DNA from: Clostridia bacterium
GTDB taxonomy: Bacteria; Bacillota; Clostridia; Oscillospirales; CAG-382
Reading direction: 5' to 3'
DNA: 47,242 nucleotides
Assembly: GCA_017399965.1 (NCBI GenBank)
Contig: JAFQAP010000034.1
Coordinates: forward strand, 1-47,242
Shown here: positions 22,643 to 31,809 of the stretch, piece by piece
Numbering within the stretch: position 1 is the stretch's first letter
Layout of the letters: every line of letters begins with the position of its first letter
Translations under genes and position numbers: made by a program
Notes under the pieces: generated by a model
The model's input: the letters and a program-made list of their open reading frames with translations, nothing else
What the model was told of the DNA's origin: nothing
Database searches by the model: none

Positions 22643-22739
22643 GGGGTCCCCGCAAAAACGAAGTTTTTGTGGGGTGCTTTTTCGGGGTCCCCGCAAAAAC
22701 GAAGTTTTTGTGGGGTGCTTTTTTGGGGTCCCCGCAAAA
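22643..22739. repeat. Tandem 41-bp hairpin repeat (two full copies and one partial)
   Basis: Each copy has CCCCGCAAAAAC-GAA-GTTTTTGTGGGG (22648-22674 and 22689-22715), one G-U pair per stem. Copies are joined by TGCTTTTTCGGGGT, so the junction CGGGGTCCCCG is itself a palindrome. A third copy breaks off after CCCCGCAAAA at 22739. Unlike arrays 1-3 the stems are identical. The TTTTTCGGGGTG arm of the preceding terminator shares the junction sequence, suggesting the array grew from a terminator. The remaining stretch to 22801 shows nothing. Confidence 0.85.
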
Positions 22740-22801
22740 TATCGGCACGGAACAAGCAATGTCCATAAACAAAACTGTTCTGCCGTTGTTTTGTGGGGGG
22801 G

Positions 22802-23536
22802 TTAAAATTTTCCGCCTCTGCCGCCGTGGGAGCGTCCTCCGCCGCCCGAACCGCTTCCTTGGGAAATGGGCACGCGGGTAACGGTAGAGGTGACAAACAC
22901 GTCCTTTTGCTCCTTAATATCCACACTGCCGTTAATAATATAATCGTTTGCGTTTTTTTGAAGCACCGCCGTGTTCATTTTCTTCTTTTCAAGAGAAACC
23001 ACAACAAGAGCAACCACGAAAGCAACGGGAAGCAATATACACATATTGAGTATATATCCGCCTACGGGCGTTGCGGAAAAGGAAGGGCCTGCCTCTATAT
23101 ATCCTTCGCAGAGAGGGATAAAGCTGCTTAAAGCATCGTAAAATTCATTTTTTGCAAGGTCGCTTTTTATTTCCTCGAAGATATCGTCCAGACGGGAATC
23201 GGAAAGAGTATCCATACAGCTTCCCGAGGTAGCCATATACCAATCTCTGTCATAGACCGAAAGGTAAAAGATTATACCGTCGTCTGCGTAACCGCCGTTA
23301 TCATAATAATCTTCTGCGTGTCTTTGGGGGCTGGAAACATAGGTATCCTCAAGGAGTATAACTATATCCACACCGTATTTTTCATACACTTCCCCTGCAA
23401 GGGCGGAAAGCTTTTGTTCTTCCTCTGCGGTGAGCAGGTCGGCGGTGTCTATTACCCTCTCCTTTGCGGCGTATACGGGAAGCGCGGTAAAAGCGATAAT
23501 GAGCAAAACCGAAATCAAGCATACTGTCTTCTTCAT
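22802..23536 (-). CDS. TPM-domain secreted membrane protein
   Basis: A 244-residue protein: signal peptide (1-23, ending AYA), a TPM domain (VIDTADLLTAEEEQKL, then VDIVILLED and DGIIFYLSVYDRDWYMATSG) and one membrane segment near 160-182. The short tail ends in a Gly/Ser/Arg-rich stretch (SGSGGGGRSHGGRGGKF). TPM proteins include the YgcG type and a plant thylakoid phosphatase; the bacterial function is unclear. It follows the zinc-ribbon gene by 9 bp, a frequent pairing that suggests a joint role at the membrane. Confidence 0.8.
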   Translation of the reverse strand: MKKTVCLISVLLIIAFTALPVYAAKERVIDTADLLTAEEEQKLSALAGEVYEKYGVDIVILLEDTYVSSPQRHAEDYYDNGGYADDGIIFYLSVYDRDWYMATSGSCMDTLSDSRLDDIFEEIKSDLAKNEFYDALSSFIPLCEGYIEAGPSFSATPVGGYILNMCILLPVAFVVALVVVSLEKKKMNTAVLQKNANDYIINGSVDIKEQKDVFVTSTVTRVPISQGSGSGGGGRSHGGRGGKF

Positions 23537-23545
23537 AATGCCACC

Positions 23546-24604
23546 TCATATAAAAAACGCAACTACTGCGGCAACGGCGGCAAAGATACCGAAAAACATT
23601 GCCGTGCGCTTCCAGAATTTCTTTTTATCCACGGGAAGATCGCCCACCACCTTGCCGGTCTGACCGTTCATTGCAAAGGTATAGGTCTTTCCGTTCCAAT
23701 TTGTGTTAAGCATCCACACCGGCAAAAGGGCGTAATGGATATCGCCTTTTGTTATATCTATATTACTTTCGCTTTCCGATACGGTAGCGTAACCGATAAC
23801 GGTTTCTTTAAAGCTTTCCTTTACGGAAGCCTTCGCTCTTTCCGCAACACGCCCAAGTACGTCTTCGGAATTCACATCGTATATATCCGCAAAATATCCC
23901 GAAAGGTATTCGTTGGAAAAGGGTATCATTTCCGAATAATCGTAAGGCTCTATGGATTCGGTGTGTATCCCCTCAAGCTTGGTGGTGCCGTCCTGAGGAA
24001 TGTTGTCAAAGGCAACGGTGCCTCTGCGTACCACCTTAAAAAAGTCTGTTCGGGTAGTTATATATTTTCCGCTGCTGAAGGTGTGCACACGGGTAGCATC
24101 GTAGCTTACGGTGCCGGACGCTTCGCAATCGCATATCCAGTATGGCACGTACATTCCCGTTACCTTTTTAACACGGTTATCCCTTGTAAAAGCATTGGGA
24201 AGGAGCTTTTTGCCGCCGTACAGTTTTTCCAGAGCGCTTACCGCCTCTTTTTTGGTAATCTTAAAGGGTATAACGTAATCCGGCTTGAATTCGCCGCTTA
24301 ACCGCTGGGTTATTACCGTGGGATTTTCGCAAAAAGGACATTCGGTGGCGGCGGTAGTGGAATCTCCGATGATCTCTCCTCCGCAGGACGGGCAGGAATA
24401 GCAAAAATAATCCCCGTTTGTTTGCTCTTCGGAATGGGTATGCCCGTGACCTTCGTTATGTACTTTTCCACGTGTATCATTGTTTTCTTTTACTTCGTCT
24501 ACCGTAAAATCGCTTAAGCAGTAATCGCACTTCATTTTGCCGCTTTTAGGGTCAAACACAAGATAAGCGTTACAATTGGGACATCTGTACTCCAAGGTTT
24601 CCAA
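23546..24604 (-). CDS. TFIIB-type zinc-ribbon membrane protein
   Basis: A 352-residue protein with two N-terminal zinc ribbons: Cys8/Cys11/Cys26/Cys29, and Cys71/Cys74/Cys89/Cys92, linked by a His/Glu-rich segment (HNEGHGHTHSEE, about 49-60). A central beta-rich domain follows and one hydrophobic segment lies at the very C-terminus (AMFFGIFAAVAAVVAFFI). Such proteins are common in Firmicutes next to TPM or phage-shock-like genes; they resemble primosomal helicase zinc modules only superficially. No enzymatic motif is visible. Confidence 0.75.
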   Translation of the reverse strand: METLEYRCPNCNAYLVFDPKSGKMKCDYCLSDFTVDEVKENNDTRGKVHNEGHGHTHSEEQTNGDYFCYSCPSCGGEIIGDSTTAATECPFCENPTVITQRLSGEFKPDYVIPFKITKKEAVSALEKLYGGKKLLPNAFTRDNRVKKVTGMYVPYWICDCEASGTVSYDATRVHTFSSGKYITTRTDFFKVVRRGTVAFDNIPQDGTTKLEGIHTESIEPYDYSEMIPFSNEYLSGYFADIYDVNSEDVLGRVAERAKASVKESFKETVIGYATVSESESNIDITKGDIHYALLPVWMLNTNWNGKTYTFAMNGQTGKVVGDLPVDKKKFWKRTAMFFGIFAAVAAVVAFFI

Positions 24605-24629
24605 AAGACATGCACCTCCAAAGAATTTC

Positions 24630-24657
24630 AGTATACTTTATTTTAGCACAAAGGCAA
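24630..24657 (-). promoter_or_regulatory. Probable promoter of the zinc-ribbon/TPM unit
   Basis: Minus-strand TTGCCT (24657-24652) and TATACT (24635-24630) with a 16-bp spacer, 25 bp upstream of the start codon; GGAGGTG lies between. Confidence 0.6.
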
Positions 24658-24665
24658 TAAAAAGT

Positions 24666-24698
24666 AAATAAACAGGCGTAAAAAACACCTGTTTATTT
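24666..24698 (-). terminator. Terminator overlapping the anti-sigma stop codon
   Basis: The AAATAAACAGG/CCTGTTTATTT stem includes the last codons of the upstream gene, followed on the minus strand by TACTTTTTATTG. It separates the sigma/anti-sigma unit from the zinc-ribbon unit. Confidence 0.7.
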
Positions 24699-25505
24699 TA
24701 TAACCAAATTTTCGAGAATTATTTTTACGTTTGTCCAATCCGGGTCTTTTATATGGAAAGTATATAAAACTCCGTCGTGTACGGTATAAAGCTTATAGCC
24801 CGTTATGCCCTCACCGCTTCTGGAAACGGTGTATACGTAATCCAGCACCGCGTTGCCGTAATCCACGGAAAATTTATAGCCCATAGGCAGATAGCTTTCC
24901 GATGCGGGCTTTGCAAATATCTGCCAGTTTTCACCCTCCGACGGCTCCAAAAACAGGGTGTACAGCCTGCCGTCCTGCTCCTTATCGCTTACTACCCGAG
25001 TGGGAGTGACCTTAGGCGGAAATGCGCGGGGATACATAAGCCCTGCCAGCCTTTTTTCGAAAAGACGTTCATAGGTATAATTATTTGTAACCGTAGCGTC
25101 CAACAGCCCGTTCCGCTCTTCAAATTTGACCACGTAATCGTCGGTGATAACGCAATGCAGTTCTTCTACGATATTCAAACCGAAAGCCGACGCAGTGCCG
25201 ACAAAAAGCCCTATGGAAACAAATACTGCGGCGCACGCCACGGCAACACGCTTTAAAGAAAAACGGTGTTTTACTTTTTTAAATATGCTTTTTTTGTATA
25301 CCTTTTCCATCACCTTTTCGGCAGGGGGCGCGTCTACGGTGTCTACGGCACAGGCGCAAAGATCAATTAAGCTTTCCTCCACTTCCCCGCCTTGTTCTAT
25401 AACGGAGCAAAGATATGAAAACAAAGCGGATTTTTCGCTGTATTGCAATTCTTCCGCAAGCACACAACCGTTTTTTATATTTTGATATATATGTTCGCAA
25501 TTCAT
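24693..25505 (-). CDS. Single-pass membrane protein, probable anti-sigma factor
   Basis: A 270-residue protein: a cytoplasmic N-terminal region (1-80, acidic, then KKSIFKKVKHRFSLKR), one membrane segment (about 85-107) and an extracytoplasmic beta-rich domain. It directly follows an ECF-type sigma gene and has the anti-sigma layout of DUF4179/DUF4367-type regulators, but it lacks the HxxxCxxC zinc motif of ZAS-type anti-sigmas. Start: AAAGGAG lies 8 nt before MNCEHIY; an earlier in-frame ATG overlapping the sigma stop region has no such site. Function is inferred from layout and position. Confidence 0.65.
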   Translation of the reverse strand: MNCEHIYQNIKNGCVLAEELQYSEKSALFSYLCSVIEQGGEVEESLIDLCACAVDTVDAPPAEKVMEKVYKKSIFKKVKHRFSLKRVAVACAAVFVSIGLFVGTASAFGLNIVEELHCVITDDYVVKFEERNGLLDATVTNNYTYERLFEKRLAGLMYPRAFPPKVTPTRVVSDKEQDGRLYTLFLEPSEGENWQIFAKPASESYLPMGYKFSVDYGNAVLDYVYTVSRSGEGITGYKLYTVHDGVLYTFHIKDPDWTNVKIILENLVIK

Positions 25506-25522
25506 ATTTTCGGCTCCTTTCA

Positions 25523-26071
25523 TCAAATTTTCCCTGAATAGATCTTGTCTGTAATCTTTTTTCTGATATAATATACGGTGTAGCGGACGGAATCCTCCGA
25601 TTTACCCAAGCGCTTTCCTATTTCTGCATTGGAAAGCCCTTTTTGCACCCGCAGATACAAGATCTGTTTTTCGTTTTTGGTAAGTCCCGAAATAAGCTTT
25701 TCACGCACACGGGCGTTTTTCCATTGGCACCATAATATATCGTCGGGCACCGTATCCTCCGGCGAAACACCGCCGGAAAGAGTATCTGCTATTTCTTCCG
25801 TAAGAGGAACATTGCGTTTGGATATGCTTCCCACGTTGCGCACGTGCTTTAAGCAAATATACCTTGCCGTTAAAAACAGCCAGGCGCGGGGATTTTCGTG
25901 CTCCATGACCTTTTGTACGCAAAGGCAGAGAGTTAAAAACAGATTCCCCAGGCAATCCTCTACTGCGGCAGGGTCCACGCCGCCCAACAATTCGTTCATA
26001 CGTTTTGCAAGCAGTTTGTAGTTTTCTTTGTATAATCGTTCCGCGAATTCACGCTGCGGCTCCGTAAGCAC
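25523..26071 (-). CDS. ECF-type RNA polymerase sigma factor
   Basis: A 182-residue sigma-70-family protein. Region 2 is seen as AVEDCLGNLFLTLCLCV...NPRAWLFLTARYICLKHVR, and region 4 as GLTKNEKQILYLRVQKGLSNAEIGKRLGKSEDSVRYTVYYIRKKI (a helix-turn-helix). The start is a GTG at 26071 with GAGGAGG 8-9 nt upstream; the frame remains open upstream without a ribosome-binding site. It overlaps or abuts the downstream membrane protein, its likely antagonist, and is divergent from a secreted-protein gene that may be a target. I could not identify its promoter motif. Confidence 0.82.
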   Translation of the reverse strand: MLTEPQREFAERLYKENYKLLAKRMNELLGGVDPAAVEDCLGNLFLTLCLCVQKVMEHENPRAWLFLTARYICLKHVRNVGSISKRNVPLTEEIADTLSGGVSPEDTVPDDILWCQWKNARVREKLISGLTKNEKQILYLRVQKGLSNAEIGKRLGKSEDSVRYTVYYIRKKITDKIYSGKI

Positions 26072-26231
26072 GACGCATCCCTCCTCATATATATTTATAC
26101 CACAAAAAAGGTTTACGAAGAAAGAAAAAAATAATATTTTTTTATGCTCAAATTTTCTCCCGAAAGGCAAAATTCGGTATTGTATTTACAGAAGGCTTAA
26201 AAAGCCGAAACGTTTTAAAGGAGGAATAAAT

Positions 26232-27119
26232 ATGAAACGTTCATTAAGGATACTTTCCTTAGCGCTGGCGGCTGTGCTTATGATAACCGCTTTATCTGCC
26301 GCCGCAGTTTACGCCGCCGAAGAAATATCCGATGCTATTGAAGAATCGGTAGCACAAAACCAAGACACCCCCGTAGCAGACAAGGTGCCCGATGCGGCTC
26401 CCGTACTGCCCGAAGCAGGTGTTATAACCGATGAAGAAACAAACATCACCGTTGCAGACCATATCTACGGCGAAGAAAAGATCTTGCTTGTTACTATGGA
26501 AAACTTTGCCGATACCGTTTACAGCGTAGACGTTAATCTGACCTATTACGGCGAAAACGGCGAAGTACTGGGTACCGAAAAGCAGAGCTATGACCAGCTT
26601 GAAAAAGGATTCCCCAAGAATTTTATTTTCCGTCCCGGTTATGATTTCGTGGATTACCTGCTCACTATTGAAAAGACCGCTTTTGAAGGCGAAACCTGGA
26701 GAAACGACCTTATTGGTGAATTCGGATTTTCTTGGTGGAGCCCTTGGGATGAAAACGACAATTGGTGCGGTCGTCCCCATATGGAGCTGAAAAACCGTTC
26801 CGAAATAACCCGCATAATGAAGGATGTTTCTACCGTTATTTTCGACGAAAACGGCGAAGTTTATATGATTCTCGACAGAAAGTGCGAATGTTGGATCGGT
26901 ACGGGTATGGAAAGCAACTACAAACATTTTGCCGAAAATGTATATGTAACCGGTGATATGATCCATTACGAAGACAGTACCTGGGTTCAGCCTGCAAGCG
27001 GCGGAATAAGACCCGCACCTAAGTTCACATACTTCACCGCATTCGGAGTAATTAAACCCGAAGAAAGCGAAACCTACGAATTCGTTGTTCAAAACGGTTA
27101 TTATAACCCCGGCGAATAA
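26232..27119 (+). CDS. Secreted protein of unknown function, divergent from the sigma gene
   Basis: A 295-residue protein with a classical signal peptide (MKRSLRILSLALAAVL..., cleavage after AVYA near residue 28). An acidic low-complexity stretch follows (about 29-65), then a domain with ENFADTVYSVDVNLTYYGENG, which looks like an immunoglobulin-like beta-sandwich, and a Trp-rich central part (FSWWSPWDENDNWCG). I do not recognise the family. Start: AAAGGAGG is 7 nt upstream. The 160 bp before it are shared with the ECF-type sigma gene in the opposite direction. A terminator follows at 27164-27196. Confidence 0.7.
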   Translation: MKRSLRILSLALAAVLMITALSAAAVYAAEEISDAIEESVAQNQDTPVADKVPDAAPVLPEAGVITDEETNITVADHIYGEEKILLVTMENFADTVYSVDVNLTYYGENGEVLGTEKQSYDQLEKGFPKNFIFRPGYDFVDYLLTIEKTAFEGETWRNDLIGEFGFSWWSPWDENDNWCGRPHMELKNRSEITRIMKDVSTVIFDENGEVYMILDRKCECWIGTGMESNYKHFAENVYVTGDMIHYEDSTWVQPASGGIRPAPKFTYFTAFGVIKPEESETYEFVVQNGYYNPGE

Positions 27120-27163
27120 AACGCTGTTTTTACTTCCTTTTTGAATTACAAATCCCTGCAAGC

Positions 27164-27196
27164 AAAAGGACCGTTGCAAAAAGCAACGGTTCTTTT
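27164..27196 (+). terminator. Terminator of the secreted-protein gene
   Basis: Stem AAAAGGACCGTTGC/GCAACGGTTCTTTT with an AAAAA loop and a TTTTGTTT tail, 45 bp after the stop codon. Confidence 0.88.
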
Positions 27197-27206
27197 GTTT
27201 ATAATA

Positions 27207-27246
27207 TATACGGGACGTCGAGGACGTCGTCCCCTACGGTTTTCGA
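27207..27246. repeat. Structured intergenic repeat, copy 1
   Basis: About 40 bp: TATACGGGACG, loop TCGAGGACGT, CGTCCC, then CTACGGTTTTCGA. It matches the second copy at 27442-27481 in flanks and loop, while the 6-bp stem differs by paired changes (GGGACG/CGTCCC here, GGACAG/CTGTCC there). Conservation of base pairing rather than sequence suggests that the fold is what is kept. Confidence 0.75.
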
Positions 27247-27325
27247 ACAGCCGAAAGTTCAGCAAATCCACCGTCTATAGAACAAAAAGTCTGATTGAAC
27301 AGGGGGCGAGGAAATTCGCCGCAGA

Positions 27326-27380
27326 AATCGATTTCACGAGCGTGCTGTAGTAACCTACAGCTAGCGAAGCGAAATCGATT
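27326..27380. repeat. Nested hairpin between the two repeat copies
   Basis: Outer stem AATCGATTTC/GAAATCGATT and inner stem GCTGTAG/CTACAGC with loop TAAC (27343-27360 region). The arms between the stems are partly complementary. No coding capacity. Apart from this and the neighbouring repeats, I see nothing in 27247-27400. Confidence 0.6.
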
Positions 27381-27403
27381 AAAAAACGCAATAAAAATAA
27401 AGA

Positions 27404-27428
27404 AGGAATCCGTCATAAACGGATTCCT
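27404..27428. terminator. Terminator-like hairpin
   Basis: A perfect stem AGGAATCCG/CGGATTCCT with a 7-nt loop. The plus-strand tail is ACATTTTTATTTTTA and the minus-strand tail TCTTTATTTTTATTG, so it could act in either direction, for example for gdhA transcripts. Confidence 0.65.
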
Positions 27429-27441
27429 ACATTTTTATTTT

Positions 27442-27481
27442 TATACGGACAGCCGGGGACGTCTGTCCCTACGGTTTTCGA
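27442..27481. repeat. Structured intergenic repeat, copy 2
   Basis: TATAC then the stem GGACAG/CTGTCC around loop CCGGGGACGT, then the CTACGGTTTTCGA flank (one base shorter than in copy 1). The pair lies 235 bp apart in the same orientation and brackets the nested hairpin at 27326-27380. The remaining sequence to 27535 shows no further feature. Confidence 0.75.
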
Positions 27482-27535
27482 TACATTTCACTGTATCTCT
27501 CGCGTTTTTGTTCTGCGGTGAATTAACCGTCCCTC

Positions 27536-30024
<2,489 letters not shown>

Positions 30025-30059
30025 AAAAATGCCCCTACTTTCCACAATAATTTGTTGGC

Positions 30060-30065
30060 ATTATA
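30060..30065 (-). promoter_or_regulatory. Extended -10 box of the M23 peptidase gene
   Basis: Minus-strand TGCTATAAT: TATAAT at 30065-30060 preceded by the TGn extension. No good -35 hexamer stands 16-18 bp upstream. Confidence 0.6.
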
Positions 30066-30212
30066 GCACCAATTTATGAACAAAATATTAACAAATATTA
30101 AAGAATTTGTGTACAATTGTAAAAAACTGTGAATTTATCATAATAATTTACAAAATATACTGTTTTTTGGTAAACCAAAGTGGTATTATATCTTCGTAAA
30201 GGAGATGTTACG

Positions 30213-31301
30213 GTGAAAGAAAGACGGTTGCTTACTCCCGCCGTTATTACCGCTTCGGCGGTGTGCGGGGCAAGCCTTTTGATATATATTTTTTCAAGAA
30301 TATTCCCTGCTTTCGCGGAGTGGTGGACAAGATATCCTTCCCAGTTTTTACGGGGTGCTTTGGCGGCGTTAACCAATTTTATCCCATTTTCGGTAGGCGA
30401 AATGGTGCTGCTTTTGCTTATTCCCGCCGCAGTTTTATACGTACTTGTTACAAACAAATATATATGCGAAGAAGATGGAAAAAAGTACTACCGCGCTTTG
30501 CGGCCGCTTATAATTATTGTTTTGGTGCTTATCACCACGTTTTTCGGAGTGTTCGGACCCTGCTACTTCAGACACACGCTGGATAAAAATTTAGGGCTGC
30601 AAAAAGAAAACGTAACCGCACAAGAGCTTAAATTTACCGCAGAACAGGTGGTAAAAGAGATAAACGATATTTCCGTAAAAACGGATATTACGGGCGCTAC
30701 GGTGCTTCCCTGCGGATATGATGAATTGGTGAAGGAAATAAAAGTTTCTTTTAAGGATTACTGCCAAAAAAACGAATATATTTCTTGGTTTAATTCAAAC
30801 CCAAAGCTTGTTTCCCTTTCCCCCGTTATGACCTATACCCATATATCCGGAGTATACTCCTTTTTTACGGGAGAAGCAAATATTAATTTTAATTATCCCG
30901 ATTTTGTTATGCCGTTCACCATCGCCCACGAAATGTCCCATCAGCGCGGGATCGCCCGTGAGGATGAAGCAAACTTCGTTGCGTTTCTGGTATGTATAAA
31001 CAGCGAAAACCAATACGTTAAATACAGCGGGCTGTTTAATATGCTGGAGTATCTGCTGTCCGCATTAAACAAAGCGGATAAAAACCTTTATAAGGAGTTT
31101 GTGCAGGAAAGTATTACGCAAAATATAAGAAACGAACTGATTGCGTATAACGAATTTTTTAAAAAATATTCCGATTCAACCGCATCTCAGGTGGTGGGAA
31201 GTATAAACAATTCTTATCTTGAAAGCCAGGGTCAGCAGGCGGGAAGCGCAAGCTACGGTCTGGTGGTGGATCTTGCGGTGGCATATTACAAAACAAAATG
31301 A
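30213..31301 (+). CDS. DUF3810 membrane protein with HExxH metalloprotease-like site
   Basis: A 362-residue protein: three hydrophobic segments in the first 120 residues, then a soluble extracytoplasmic domain with FTIAHEMSHQRGIAREDEANF. HEMSH is a zinc-protease motif and the downstream Glu-Asp-Glu-Ala-Asn-Phe would supply the third ligand, as in gluzincin-type sites. This corresponds to the DUF3810 family, whose members have not been characterised. The start is a GTG at 30213 with AAAGGAG 8 nt upstream; the longer frame lacks a site. It is divergent from the M23 peptidase gene, so the two envelope genes share a 188-bp intergenic region. Confidence 0.82.
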   Translation: MKERRLLTPAVITASAVCGASLLIYIFSRIFPAFAEWWTRYPSQFLRGALAALTNFIPFSVGEMVLLLLIPAAVLYVLVTNKYICEEDGKKYYRALRPLIIIVLVLITTFFGVFGPCYFRHTLDKNLGLQKENVTAQELKFTAEQVVKEINDISVKTDITGATVLPCGYDELVKEIKVSFKDYCQKNEYISWFNSNPKLVSLSPVMTYTHISGVYSFFTGEANINFNYPDFVMPFTIAHEMSHQRGIAREDEANFVAFLVCINSENQYVKYSGLFNMLEYLLSALNKADKNLYKEFVQESITQNIRNELIAYNEFFKKYSDSTASQVVGSINNSYLESQGQQAGSASYGLVVDLAVAYYKTK

Positions 31302-31348
31302 TATTTTATCTGCCAAAAAAATTTTTGGCAGATTTTTTTAAAAAGGTA

Positions 31349-31403
31349 TTGACAAATTTGGTTGGTTGTTGTAGACTAATCGCGGAGGTTGGTGGTTATA
31401 GAC
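31349..31403 (+). promoter_or_regulatory. Promoter with tandem operator-like repeats of the blaI/M56 pair
   Basis: TTGACA (31349-31354), 17 bp, TAGACT (31372-31377). Two direct repeats GGTTGGTTGTTGTAGAC (31360-31376) and GGTTGGTGGTTATAGAC (31387-31403) are 27 bp apart. The first covers the spacer and -10 box and the second the start of the transcript. They differ from the TACA/TGTA dyads of known BlaI/MecI operators but sit where such an operator belongs. Confidence 0.7.
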
Positions 31404-31444
31404 CTCTGTGTGCACACAATAACCGAAAAAGAGAGGAAACCGAA

Positions 31445-31807
31445 ATGGACAATTTGAAGCTATGCGAAAGCGATTACAGATTTATGTCTGTGGTGTGGGA
31501 TAACGAGCCGGTGGCATCGGGCAAGCTGGTTGAGCTTTGCGCCGAAAAGCTGGGCTGGAAAAAATCCACTACCTACACAACGCTTAAGAAACTGTGTGAA
31601 AAGGGTTATGCGCAAAACGAAAACACCGTTGTAACGTCCCTTATTCCCAAGGAAAGCGTACAGAAATCCACAAGCGAGCATTTTGTAAGAAGCACCTTTG
31701 AAGGTTCCTTGCCTAAGTTTTTAGTTACCTTTTTAGGCGGAAAAACTCTTTCCGAGGAGGAAAGCGAGGAATTGAAGCGTCTTATAGACGAGCACAAGGA
31801 GAAATAA
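31445..31807 (+). CDS. BlaI/MecI/CopY-family winged-helix repressor
   Basis: A 120-residue protein. The N-terminal winged helix (LCESDYRFMSVVWDNEPVASGKLVELCAEKLGWKKSTTYTTLKKLCEKGYA) has the WKKSTTYTTLKKL recognition helix of the family, and the C-terminal part (SEEESEELKRLIDE) is the dimerisation helix region. It would repress its own operon until the M56 partner is activated and cleaves it. Start: ATG at 31445, with GAGAGGAAA upstream. The frame is open further upstream over the promoter and operator without a ribosome-binding site. Confidence 0.9.
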   Translation: MDNLKLCESDYRFMSVVWDNEPVASGKLVELCAEKLGWKKSTTYTTLKKLCEKGYAQNENTVVTSLIPKESVQKSTSEHFVRSTFEGSLPKFLVTFLGGKTLSEEESEELKRLIDEHKEK

Positions 31808-31809
31808 GT

